A model generated the notes under the pieces. That model saw nothing but the letters and a program-made list of their open reading frames with translations. It had not been told where the DNA came from and made no database searches. A stretch of 64,000 bases of DNA, taken from assembly GCA_907165275.2 (NCBI GenBank), contig OU015659.1, forward strand, positions 10,830,501 through 10,894,500, in the 5' to 3' direction. This DNA is from Zygaena filipendulae. Lineage: Eukaryota; Arthropoda; Insecta; Lepidoptera; Zygaenidae. Made by a program: the position numbers and the translations under genes. Shown piece by piece: positions 20,901 through 30,793 of the stretch; position 1 is the stretch's first letter; each line of letters starts with the position of its first letter.

Positions 20901-23900
20901 AGACTTTTGTAAAGTTGAGTGAAAAAAATACTTCCGCGATTTTAATTGATTATATTAATAAATGCTCAATTATTTACAATTTCATAAAATACCTTAATCT
21001 ACAATAATATATAAAAATAAAGCTTATACCAGAATCACATGCCTAATAAAAAAATATGTGCCAGTTTTTGAATATTTTTTCAATTTTTACTATCAATTGA
21101 TTATTCTAGATACCGAATCTAGTCTTAACTCAATACCCCACTATTGAACCTTTTTGCTTGGACGCCCACAAATATTTGTCGTATCGACAATTTTATCTTT
21201 CGTGTGATAAATATATCGTGGCACGCATCCTAGCGCCACTGGTGACACTCCATACAGAACTGATTCAAGAACTTTCCCACAAGTAAACACGGCCGGCGTA
21301 TACGTACACGTGTTGTGCGCGTGTGCGTATCGTAAGGTTGACAGCGAGCTGACGGTAACTGTCGATAATTGTCACATGTACATTCTTCTAAGAGCGTTTT
21401 CACATTATCCGATCCGATATCGGTGTCGGACGACGATAGCCGACATCCGATAGCCGACACCATGTGCTATTTTCACATATTTCCGACAAAATCGTTCCGA
21501 TACGGCCATTTGCTCCATAGCTTAGTGCGGGCAGGTCATCATGGCAGACTATAATAGAAAACTTTATTTGCTGTATCTGACAACCAAACTAGTAAAGAAG
21601 CTCAAAATGGCCGCCGCGCATCAGGCTCTACGCACACAGAGACAATTTAGATACACGTACAGCACACATACAAACATTATCGTCCGACGGCTCACGGGCG
21701 TCCGATGGTGCCGCCAGCGTATCGGTGTCGGCTCCGATATCCGATATCGGGCCGGACAATATGAAAGACAGGTACATATTTCATACATTTTGCTTGCCCC
21801 GATATCGTGTCGGCGTCCGACACCGATATCGGATCGGATAGTGTGAAAACGCTCTAAATGTGACGTACTTTCCTCGGCCTTTACCAAGGTCATTTTCATT
21901 GGTGGAAGGCTGAGAGTGTCACTTCTCTATACTATAATCTCTGCTCTTTGATCAAAACACCATCACACTCCTAATTTCTCGTGTAGGTACACGTAATTTT
22001 GATGCGTGGATTGAATCTGAATCTGTGGCAGTTTGCGCAGCCATCACTAACTACTGCACCACCAGTCCTGTTAAAGTATGGAACTAGGTGACGCTGTGAG
22101 ATAATATCCCAACGACTAGCTTTGTTCACGTTTATGTAAATTTTGTTAACCATCTTCCCAAAAAGGAGGAGGTTTAATTTTTTGACGATTATTAAGTTTT
22201 TGTGTGTTGTCTATACTAATATTATAAAGAGGTAAAAGTTTGTGAGGTTATAGGGGGTAATCTCTGGATCTACTGAACGGATTTTCAAAATTCTTTCACC
22301 AATAAAATGCTATAGTGTTCCTGAGTGTCACAGGGTACTTCTTATTCTGGAATTCCCGCGGGAACTCCGAAATCACCGCGGGGGAGCAATTAGGGTGAAA
22401 TAAAGTGTTTTCAACACCAACTGACCTGTATGTAGGGCCCCCTGGAGCGGCTCGAGCTGGCGTTGCTGCCCGAGTCGTATGCGTCCCCGCCGCCCGCGCG
22501 CCGCCCACCCGCGCCCCCGCCCGCGCCCCGCGCCGCCCGCCGCCGCGGCGCCTCGTCGCCGGTGGCCGCGCGCTTGACCCGCTTGGCCGCCTTCTTGCGC
22601 TCGCCCTTCGCGGACATGGACTTCCTCCGCTTGCTGGCGCGGGCGGCGCGCGGCCGCTCGGCGCCCTCGCCGCCGGCACACGGCTCCTCGATGCCCGCGA
22701 ACATCTTCTCCAGTTGGTTCTCCACCTCCACGAAGCTGGCGGCGGCGGGCTCGGCGGAGCGGCCCTCGCTCGCCTCCGGCTCGGCGGGCTTCGCCTCCGA
22801 CGGCGACTCCACGGGGACGTTGGTCGACTCCGAGTTGCCGGCGCGAGCGCTCCGCCGCCGCGGCGCAGTCGCCACCTCCGCCACCGGGGTCTCGATCTGT
22901 TTTTCTTTCTCTTTGTCGGCCTCCTTCTCCTCCGCCTTCGGCGGCGAAGCGGCCGGCGGCGCTTCGGGCTCCGGCTCCGGCTCGGGCGGCGGCGGCTCGG
23001 GGCTCGCCAGCACGCTCTTCAGGTTGTCGATCGATACCGCCCGGTCCGGCTCCGCTTCCGCTTCCGTTTTGGGCGGCAGCTCCAGCACCGCGTCCTGCTC
23101 TTTCCGGTTCGTGCTCGCGATCATGGCGGCTATGTCATCTATGGTCTCCGCGGAGCCGGACCGCGTTTTTCTCCGCACGTGAGGCTCGGGCGGTCGCGGC
23201 GAGGGGGGTTTCTCCGGATCGGGCCCGTTGCGTTTCATATGTGGCGTGTCGCCGTTCTCGACGGGCGCCGGTTCCCGGGGCGGGGACACGCGCGAGACGG
23301 GCGGCGGGGCGGGGGCGGGGGCGGCGGGCACGGGCGCGGCCGGTGCGGGGGCGAGGGTGGGCGCCGGGGGCGGCGGCGCGGTGGGCGCGGTGGGCACGCG
23401 CACGGTGCGCTCCGGCTTGCGTTTGCGCTTGGCGCCGGGCGCGCCGCCGCCCGAGTCGGCCGAGTCCTCGTTGGAGGAGGGCGGCGAGGGCGTGGGCGCG
23501 GCGCGCGAGTGCACGATCACCGAGTGCGGCGAGGCGGGCGCGAGCGCGAGCGCGGGCGCGGGCGCGAGCCGCTCGAGGATGGCGTCGAACTTGGCGTGCG
23601 GGTGGCGGGGCTGCGCGCGCGCCAGCAGGCTGTTGATGGTGGGCGCGTCGCGCACCGACAGCGCGGGCGAGGCGGGCTGCGCGGGCGCCGCCCCGTTGGC
23701 GCCGCGCGGCCCGCCCAGCGACAGGTCCACGCCGCCGCGCGCGTACGCCGCCATCAACTCCTCGGGCCGCAGTTTCTCTGGAAACGATCCGATCGCTCCG
23801 GTGAGACGCGGCGTTTGGTTTCATTTATTTATTGGAGAAAAAACAGATATAAGCTTTAATAAGGACGACCGGATTCACGCAGTAGGTCACCATGCCGACC

Positions 23901-26900
23901 TAAGTAATCGAGAGGTCCCGGTGTTGTGAAGTGTTATTATAGAAACAAAATGTTTACACATGAAATCGACAAATGAACGTAATAACTAATGCCCTAAACT
24001 TTCCCATAGACATTAATGTACATATCAGCATAGTGACATATAAACTGAAGTACACATTTTACAGAAATACTAATCAAAGAAGAAAAAAAGGAACTATTAA
24101 TCAGGAACTACTGGAACAGCTAATGTATTCAAGGTGTTACATGGATATTGTATTGTATTTCTCTTGTACCTATGTTTTCATTGATTTCACATATATACTA
24201 CTTGTACATATTTCTGTATGTGAAAACTGAAAGGCTGTAGTGACTTAAATATAGAACTAATTGTTAATTTAGCTGTAAGTTTTCCAAAGTAAATAAAATA
24301 AAATAAAATAGTGTGGTTTTGTGGCTCACCTCTGCCGGGCCCCAAGTGTGGGTACAGATCGGCGGGGGGCAGCGCCGCGCCAGCCTTGGCGTCGCCCGGC
24401 GATGGAGTGTGTCTGCGATGGGAACACACAGACTGGTTTAAAACATCAGTGGCAACCGTGAACTGGTAGGTATCCCACAATAAATAATAAAGTCACAGGC
24501 AAAAAAAAGAAGAAAAAAATACGGCTGGAATTTATTAAAAAAAAAAAAAAAAAAAAATTATTTCGGACTATTAACAAAAATTTCGGACAAGTGAAGAACA
24601 AACTATCAATAAAAAACTATCAATTTTTAATTTTTGATTTTTTCCACTGTTGTTTTACTGAAAGCGATTCTGTCTATGTCATAGGGAGGTAATGGGGAGT
24701 TGAGTGACAGTTACTTTTATGTTGAATTACGATTTGTCAAGTGTTCACTATATTTTTAATTATGTACTGTTGTAAATATGTTCTTATGTCAGTTGTTGAA
24801 CTTTATTACTATTGCAGTAAGACTATGATTGTTGACAGTTATCACATATTTGTGATGTTGATGAATAGAGACATAAAATGTTCCACTCTCGCAACTCACC
24901 GCATCATATGTTTGTCCGGCGGTGTGGGCGTGTGTCTGTACAGTTCAGGCGGTGTCGCCGTGTGTCTGAACACTGAATTACCGCCGGCGTTTTTCATCGC
25001 CTGCAAAGAAACACAGAGAGAAACCGTATCAAATACATGGGAAATTATTTAATTAATTATTTATTTATTGATCCGATCCGATCGAAGGTCGATATTCGAT
25101 ATGGTCGATAATATCGTCTCTTCCCTTGGTTTCGGTCAAAACTTTGGTCTATTTTGGTCTGAGCCAAAGGTGGCCGAAATCGAAGGTTCGGTCGGTTAAT
25201 TTATTAGGCACATTACGGGTTTGTATATTATGATACTAAAGATACCTACTCATAGTTATGAAAATGAAATATGATCATAAAATTCATAAAATCCCCAATT
25301 AGCATCGTTATTCGTTAATGAAAGGCGATAGAGGTATTATTGTATCTATTTGTAATGAACTATGTGATCAATTCTGGCAATGTACAATAAACGAGATTCG
25401 TGCCGCATGACCACCCAAAGAGCAAACTTATTTTTTTTGGAAAATTTAGTTTATTCAAAAACTAGCTGTGCCCCGCGGTTTCACCCGTGGTAATTTCGGA
25501 GTTCCCGCGGGAATTCCGGGATAAAAAGTACCCTATATCCTTCTCTGTACCCCTGACAACGTGCATGCCAAATTTCATCCAAATCCTTTCAGCCGTTTTA
25601 GCGTGATTGAGTGACAAACATCCACACTTTCACATTTATAATATTAGTAAGATTACAATCAATTCACATTAAACAATTTCACAATAAACAAAACTTGAGT
25701 CATAACTCATACTCATTTCACATTGCCCGCATCAATCCTTGATCTATTAAGGTACAAAGATTTTAAAGTTTTTACAAGGGCTTCAACCACTCCACCAGAC
25801 ATACATGATAGCTGATTTTTTAAGTAACTCAAAAATGAAGATGTTCACTATAGGGATGTTGACGACTTTTGAAAATAATAATTCTTATTAGTCTGTCAGT
25901 TAGAAAATAAAAAAAAAATGGACACGTATATTTTGTTTTTTGAAATAAATGAAAATATACAGAGATAAAGCGCAACTGAAATTTCAACTCCGTATCGCCG
26001 TTATTTTTTTATTACCTACGTAAAAAAGAAACAATACGTGTCCAATATTTTTTATTAATCAACTAGCTAGCTAGCGGTTTCACCCACGGTAATTTCGGAG
26101 TTCTCGCGGGAATTCCAGGATAAAATATAGTTATAAACCTTCCTCATGAATCACTCTATCTATTGGTGAAAACCGCATCAAAATCCGTTGCGTAGTTTTA
26201 AAGATTTAAGCATACATAGGGATATAGGGACAGAGAAAGCGACTTTGTTTTATACTATGTAGTGACAAGCCAGAAAAAAAAAATTAGTCAACATGAAGAC
26301 ACCAGAATGGTTTTTTACTAAGCCTACTATACTATCCCTATGACTTTATCGCTTGTGGAATTTGCTACTGCAATACTGTGCTTTAGGCTTATAACGTCAA
26401 TGGAGCATCATTCTTATTTTTCAATTAGAAAAATACACATGATTTTGAGAAAATACAAGCCCATCACCATAGTATACCAATTAGTGGATTTAGTGATACT
26501 ATGTACTTTTAGCAGTTAGTCTCTAGAGTTATGGAGTGACATCTTAAGGCCCGCCTCATACGAGCGGGAGATCATGCAGTTGTGTCTGCCATCAGTGACA
26601 GTTTGCAAGCGTGATTTTGATATAGTATAAGCGACAAAGCAGTAAAATGGTACATTCGCGTTTAAGTGAGCCATCAGAAGACCATTAAGGTTATGTCATT
26701 AAGGTAATAGATCAAACTGTCTATGGCACAGAGTTGTCCAAATGATGGTATAAACTTTATCTTGTAAATTTTAACAGATTTATAACTAACTAGCTGACCC
26801 CCGCGGTTTCACCCGCGGTAATTTCAGAGTTCCCGCGGGAATTCGGGGATAAAAAGTACCCGATGTCCTTCTCTGTATCCTTGACAACGTGCATGCTAAA

Positions 26901-29862
26901 TTTCATCCAAATTCGTTCAGCCGTTTTTGCGTGATTCAGTAACAAACAACCAAACATCCACACTTTCACATTTATAATATTAGTAGGATAAGTGATACTA
27001 ACATGTGGGTCTGTATGTTTGGCATGCACATCATTCAAAATATAAAATGGAATTTTTACATTTCCCTTAGAGTTCAACTCAAAAAGCTCAATTCACAACC
27101 AGTTAATGAAAGAGGAATTGAAAAAAAAATCGACTGTGACTTCCACATACCACACGGTAGTGGCCAACGATTAGTCAATAGATGAACTTTGTACACAATT
27201 TCAGCCATCATATACCTCCAGTTTTTTTTACACAAAAGCAATGGCAAATGAACAATGATACTAACCATGAGTAGGTGGTGCATCCCTACCTGCAAGGGGT
27301 CGGGGGGCGAGGGCGCGGGCACGTGGTACAGGTGGGGCGGCGGCGTGGGCGTGTGCCAAGTGACGCCGCGCTCCGACGCCATGTGGGCCTGCGGCGCGCG
27401 CGCCAGCAGGTTAGCCATCTGCAACTGAACATGCAACACTCATAAGTTCTGCACTGGGATGTGGCCTATAATCTAAGATCCGTCCATACTCCATATTCAT
27501 ATTCAATTTGCAGCTTGCAGGTCATATAGGTCATATAGGTAGAGTAGGTCGAGTGGTAAGATTTTCATGAAATTTTCTTTATGTCCTTTCACTAATAGCA
27601 GTTTAAAATACTATAAACTGATGCGCGACAAAGTTTGTTTTCGGCAAAAACTTTAGCTATTCTTTTTTTTTTATTTAAATGATTTTTTTTCATTTCAATC
27701 ATGTGTTTTAAATATTTTATTATTTAAATTAATTAAGTTAAAATTAGTTTAGTCTAGGCATACAAATGTTTAGTATAAACACACACACATACACACACAC
27801 ACACACATACACACATCCACATCCATGTAGTCAGGGGTGTGGCACCACCCCAACTTTAGCTAGCCTCCTCAAAATGTGGGTGTCCGAGCAAAAAGTACCA
27901 GTAGTGGGGTATTGAGTTAATACTTGTAGATTAAGATGCATGAAATATATGCAAAATTAGGGCAATTCTAGAACATTCACAAATGCAATAAATAAATCAA
28001 ACATGTAGTTGGAAATTTTGGAAATTTTTAGGTTATTGATTTATCATGCTTTTTAGACAGCATTATGAGTTACACAAGTATGGAAATCCAATCACATCAC
28101 TTTATAATTTATCAATCCTTTTACAAGAATTAAATATCAATCAAATCAATCACATATCTTACTTAGAACCCAAATTTCTTACACACAAATTAGACTACTA
28201 AATTGATTTATTCTACAGTAAGCTAAATCACTAAACCAAGCAAATTATGCAGCACACCACATTTACCTAACTAACATGTTCGAGATATGGTATAATCATT
28301 ATGGTATATTGTGCCAATACTCAAAACAGAAACTTATAACTAAACCCAGTTGGTTATGCAAAAATATAATCAAATCAAATATTCTTCATTTTTACCACAA
28401 TAATACTAAAATACAGAACTAAAATAAGCAACAATGGGTGTCATTTTTTTTTTTAACCAATTGGTCAGACATCAGGTAAACAATCTCGCCTGATGGTAAG
28501 CAAAGATATGGACTAAGGTGTAAGGACATGTGTGCCAATTTAAGCAACATTTTACCAACCATTAATTATACTTGTTTGAAATTGTAAGCAACATACATAT
28601 AGTGAGAAAGCATACTGACACAGGAAGTAGTATTACAATACTAGTGGTGACAACACTGCAGTAGGTCATATTTCTTTCTATTAAACCTAATTGTAAGCTA
28701 CATAGTACAGCAAAGTTATTAAGTGTAAGTATGTAATGGATAAAAAATTAAAAACGCTTTATTATCACCACAATCAGTACAATAACGAAAAACTTATGAA
28801 ACAGAAATTAGTATTAACAAAAAAATCGAATTAAAATATTTTATATCATTCTAATTAAAATATTAGATATAAGGTGAAAGTATTTATCTAGTATCTATCT
28901 AAAAAGTTGATAATAAATAAATTATCTGATTTCCAATGTACCTACTTAAAGAGAAATGGAATAGTTTATATCACAGTACATTTCCTAAGGAAATTCTTAA
29001 ATTCACAGTAAAGTTAGTGAAACATTATTAGGGTTTTTAATTTCTCTTTTTTAAATAACTGTTAATGTACTAACAAAAAAAACTAAATTTACTTATAATT
29101 AGGTACCTATATAACATTATAATATTTTGAGACCTATTGTGTGAATTTCAAGGTTCTTTAAGAAATTATTTATCTTTAATTAAAACAAAAGTATTGAATA
29201 TAAATAATATAAGTCATGTTAGAAAGAAATTTATTACACCATAAGTAGTGATTAAGTCATATTTATGTCTCAGTTTTCATAGAAGAAAAAAAATATATAT
29301 TTACAAATTAATATTATTAAGTAATAAAAAATTATTAATATTTTAGTAGGTGATTACAAATTTTACAGAGTGCATTTTTGTTGTACTGATAACTACAGTT
29401 AGATAGGTAGTTAGGCAATACTATCAAACAGCTGATTGGCTTGCATCAATACTGACATTTCACTTTTGCCTTGTTCTACAATACTTACTATAGTAGGTAG
29501 TACCTACCTAATAATGAATGTTATGTTGATGAATCTTTGAGAGACCTAACGAAGGAAGGTCTAAATTTTCTATTTCTCATATCAAAAAAAGAAATTTGAA
29601 ACATGATTGATCAGACTTGTTCTCGAAATTATTTGTTTTGTGACATTAACATTGAGTGAATAAGCAAATGATTTTTCTTATTGGAAAGAAATAATTTTAA
29701 GTAAAAAAGGCGTCCGCATAGCACTAGGTATTTTGTGTTATAAAGTGTGTAGTGGAAACAATGAGTAAAACATAGAAGAGCTGTGTTCACCTGCAATGGA
29801 TTCCAGCCCGCGCCCAGTTGCGACTGTCGTCCATTGGGGTTGTGTTGCGAGCCTCCGGACAT
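17940..29862 (-). CDS. TCF20/RAI1-like nuclear protein with C-terminal extended PHD finger, 8 coding exons
   Basis: Minus-strand exons 29862-29791, 27418-27290, 25000-24900, 24412-24330, 23777-22426, 19476-19280, 18921-18799 and 18243-17940 join in frame at GT-AG junctions into 786 aa, starting MSGGSQHNPN. Residues 130-579 (one GC-rich exon) are disordered and rich in Pro, Ala and Glu, with basic nuclear-import-like clusters (KRKRKPERTVR; SKRRKSMSAKGERKKAAKRV). Exon 6 opens after GPYIQ with IRGPRDSPLSVSVVNS. Exons 7-8 form an extended PHD: C657, C660, H705, C708, then C737, C740, C749, C754, H759, C762, C779, H782. The linker LGDLFGPY is typical of TCF20/RAI1 ePHDs, which bind nucleosomes and regulate transcription. 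It is much shorter than the roughly 1,900-aa vertebrate proteins. Family inferred from motifs only. Confidence 0.85.
18644..18785. repeat. GC-rich 9-bp minisatellite in TCF20-like intron 7
   Basis: Many imperfect copies of GGCGGCTAG / GGCGGCCAG run up to about 12 bp from the intron 7 donor (GT at 18798-18797). In the transcript the tract is C-rich (CTAGCCGCC units); the other strand has repeated GGG runs. Open frames crossing it on both strands are by-products of the unit length (a multiple of three). Confidence 0.9.
19560..19960. other. TCF20-like intron 5, unassigned part
   Basis: Contains two copies of ATGCGGCAC (about 19571 and 19728) and several TTTTATCG/TCGTCGAC phrases, suggesting a decayed repeat of unknown family. 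No coding sense. Confidence 0.35.
19960..20225. repeat. AT-only simple repeat tract (AAATTAAAT/AAATAAAT)
   Basis: About 260 bp of almost pure A/T built from AAATTAAAT, AAATAAATAAAT and ATTATATTAAAT units in intron 5 of the TCF20-like gene. Confidence 0.85.
20413..20520. mobile_element. Scraps of a foldback MITE arm and a Helitron
   Basis: ATCATTGAAACGACTCTGAG and CGGCCGTTA at 20415-20445 match the right side of the foldback element at 47524-47664. Just beyond, GAGTTCCTGCGGGAACCCCG (20479-20498) is a Helitron hairpin-proximal relic. Confidence 0.55.
21126..21180. repeat. Short dispersed repeat shared with 27870-27925
   Basis: Reverse complement of AACTCAATACCCCACTA ... TTTTTGCTTGGACGCCCAC recurs at 27873-27925 as GTGGGTGTCCGAGCAAAAAG ... 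TAGTGGGGTATTGAGTTAA. Both copies are intronic in the TCF20-like gene; family unknown. Confidence 0.6.
21392..21854. mobile_element. PIF/Harbinger-type MITE with 40-bp TIRs and TAA duplication
   Basis: The left end GAGCGTTTTCACATTATCCG continues with ATCCGATATCGGTGTCGGAC. The right end mirrors it over about 40 bp with one mismatch, closing GTGTGAAAACGCTC. TAA flanks both sides (21389-21391, 21855-21857), the 3-bp duplication typical of PIF/Harbinger. The 463-bp interior is non-coding and rich in further TCCGATA/TATCGG palindromes. Confidence 0.85.
22210..22393 (+). mobile_element. Helitron of the GTAGGGGGTAATCTCTGG subfamily
   Basis: Begins TCTATACTAATATTATAAAG and carries the subfamily's TAGGGGGTAATCTCTGGATC and CCTGAGTGTCACAGGGTAC blocks. 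It ends in a damaged hairpin and CAATTAG. It stops about 30 bp from the donor of TCF20-like exon 5. Related to 50884-51093 and 58681-59036. Confidence 0.75.
23864..23925 (+). mobile_element. tRNA-derived SINE head fragment
   Basis: GACGACCGGATTCACGCAGT then AGGTCACCATGCC and GAGAGGTCCCGG match the A-box side of the SINE at 60180-60264 (reverse strand). The B box is lost. Lies in intron 4 of the TCF20-like gene. Confidence 0.65.
24536..24557. repeat. Poly-A tract in TCF20-like intron 3
   Basis: Uninterrupted run of about 20 A; possibly the tail of a truncated retroposon. Confidence 0.6.
25462..25652 (-). mobile_element. Full-length Helitron in TCF20-like intron 2
   Basis: Reverse reading: A|TCTTACTAATATTATAAATG ... 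hairpin CCACGGGTGAAACCGCGGGG ... CACAGCTAG|T. About 191 bp with intact ends. Confidence 0.9.
25855..26292 (+). mobile_element. CRE-type MITE copy, internally deleted and split by a Helitron
   Basis: GGGATGTTGACGACTTTTGA and AGTCTGTCAGTTAGAAAATA open the copy, and AAAAAAATTAGTCAACATG closes it. Compared with 15816-16138 the segment carrying both TGACGTCA sites is missing. A Helitron occupies 26063-26265. Confidence 0.75.
26063..26265 (-). mobile_element. Helitron (CTACATAGTATAAAA subfamily) nested in the CRE-type MITE
   Basis: The hairpin end (CTAGCTAGCTAGC, GGTTTCACCCACGGTAATTT) is at the left. Subfamily body CCTTCCTCATGAATCACTCT and TTGGTGAAAACCGCAT follows, and the 5' end TCACTACATAGTATAAAACA lies on the reverse strand at the right. 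The host MITE resumes with ACAAGCC after it. Confidence 0.8.
26790..26988 (-). mobile_element. Full-length Helitron in TCF20-like intron 2
   Basis: Reverse reading: A|TCCTACTAATATTATAAATG ... CCGCGGGTGAAACCGCGGGG ... GTCAGCTAG|T. About 199 bp, well preserved. Confidence 0.9.
27779..27830. repeat. (CA)n microsatellite
   Basis: Interrupted CA repeat with occasional CATA/CATC units in intron 1 of the TCF20-like gene. Confidence 0.85.
27870..27925. repeat. Short dispersed repeat, second copy
   Basis: Inverted relative to 21126-21180; the shared edge is TAGTGGGGTATTGAGTTAA. A MITE end is possible. Confidence 0.55.
28450..28530. mobile_element. Dispersed-repeat remnant with CATCAGG/CCTGATG stem
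   Basis: A T12 run is followed by GACATCAGGTAAACAATC and CGCCTGATGGTAAGCAAAG, a phrase I associate with abundant lepidopteran repeats. Ends not definable. Confidence 0.4.
28531..29780. other. TCF20-like intron 1, unassigned AT-rich part
   Basis: No exon, Helitron or palindrome was recognised; only AT-rich sequence with scattered GTAGGTA motifs. Confidence 0.35.
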
Positions 29863-30793
29863 GGTGCGCGGTGCACTCGCGGTACTGTTCACTACACGTA
29901 TATAATTCAACACCGTCAACAAACAATACTTCAATCCACCATGATGATGCCGGCAACTTCGAAGCCTTCCTCTGCGTAACTACGCTCTCTTACGACGTGT
30001 ACACAAAGTTCTGAAACTTTTCATGTGAGCGCATTCAAATTTCAACTACACATCACACAATACAATTATTTAGAATCGAAAACAACACTTTTGAACCGTC
30101 AAAAATGATTTATTTCAGAGCAATCCGAAATTATTTGTTGAACGGAAAGGTGCACACACTTTTGATGCTCACTTCGCGTGACATTTTGAACGCATTTAGG
30201 ATTTGAAAATATACACCTATCTCACATAGCATCGTTTGTTTTCGGTTATCCAAAGATTGGTCATGGTATCTCACTATCGAAAATTTAGTATTTCCTGGAA
30301 ATAAACGATAAAATTGCAAATTTTCCCAAGTAAAGCAACGAGATCGTTCGCAACAATGGTGGCCGATTCAGATAATCACACGTAGCGACATCTAGTTGAA
30401 AATAAAAAACTGCTATGTAAGTTGGTAAAACAGTATAATAAAGAGGAAATTTGTTTATGGTTACCAAAACCGTAACAACTGTAAAGCCATTCGAATTAAA
30501 TTAAATTCAAGAATGTTAAAATATGTCTAGGTTATTAAAATTCTATGATTCAATGTAAAATTGTATCTGTCTATAAAAAATAAAGAATATCTATAGAAAA
30601 TAAAAAATATAAGAATATTTTAAATTATCATCGGTTTTTTAACAGGATATTTTAGTGGCAACATTGGTTACTATAGCGACGCGTGTTGTGATTGGTGAAT
30701 GCCGGGTATATTGACATTGTCGTTTGATCGTCGTTCCGCTTCCGCTTTTGCTGAAATTCTTAAATTCAAATTTTTTATATAACGGGAAATATC
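29863..30793. promoter_or_regulatory. Divergent intergenic region between TCF20-like gene and B9D1
   Basis: The two start codons are 931 bp apart and face away from each other. The interval lacks recognisable transposons, unlike its surroundings, as expected for a shared promoter region. It contains the RFX-like site at 30667-30680. Confidence 0.6.
30667..30680 (+). promoter_or_regulatory. Candidate RFX X-box upstream of B9D1
   Basis: GTTACTATAGCGAC fits the X-box pattern GTNRCC-N1-3-RGYAAC with one mismatch in each half. It lies 114-127 bp before the B9D1 ATG. RFX factors drive ciliary genes, including B9-domain genes, through such sites. By eye only. Confidence 0.3.

Noticed and set aside
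22405..23859. 484-codon plus-strand open frame
   Set aside because: It is antisense to exon 5 of the TCF20-like gene; its Arg/Gly/Ala-rich composition is what high-GC antisense frames give. The minus strand has spliced, frame-consistent neighbours.
26790..27077. 95-codon minus frame
   Set aside because: Crosses a full-length non-coding Helitron; other Helitron copies give similar short frames (9961-10161, 34209-34397, 38663-38950, 42186-42482, 50135-50443, 51996-52442).
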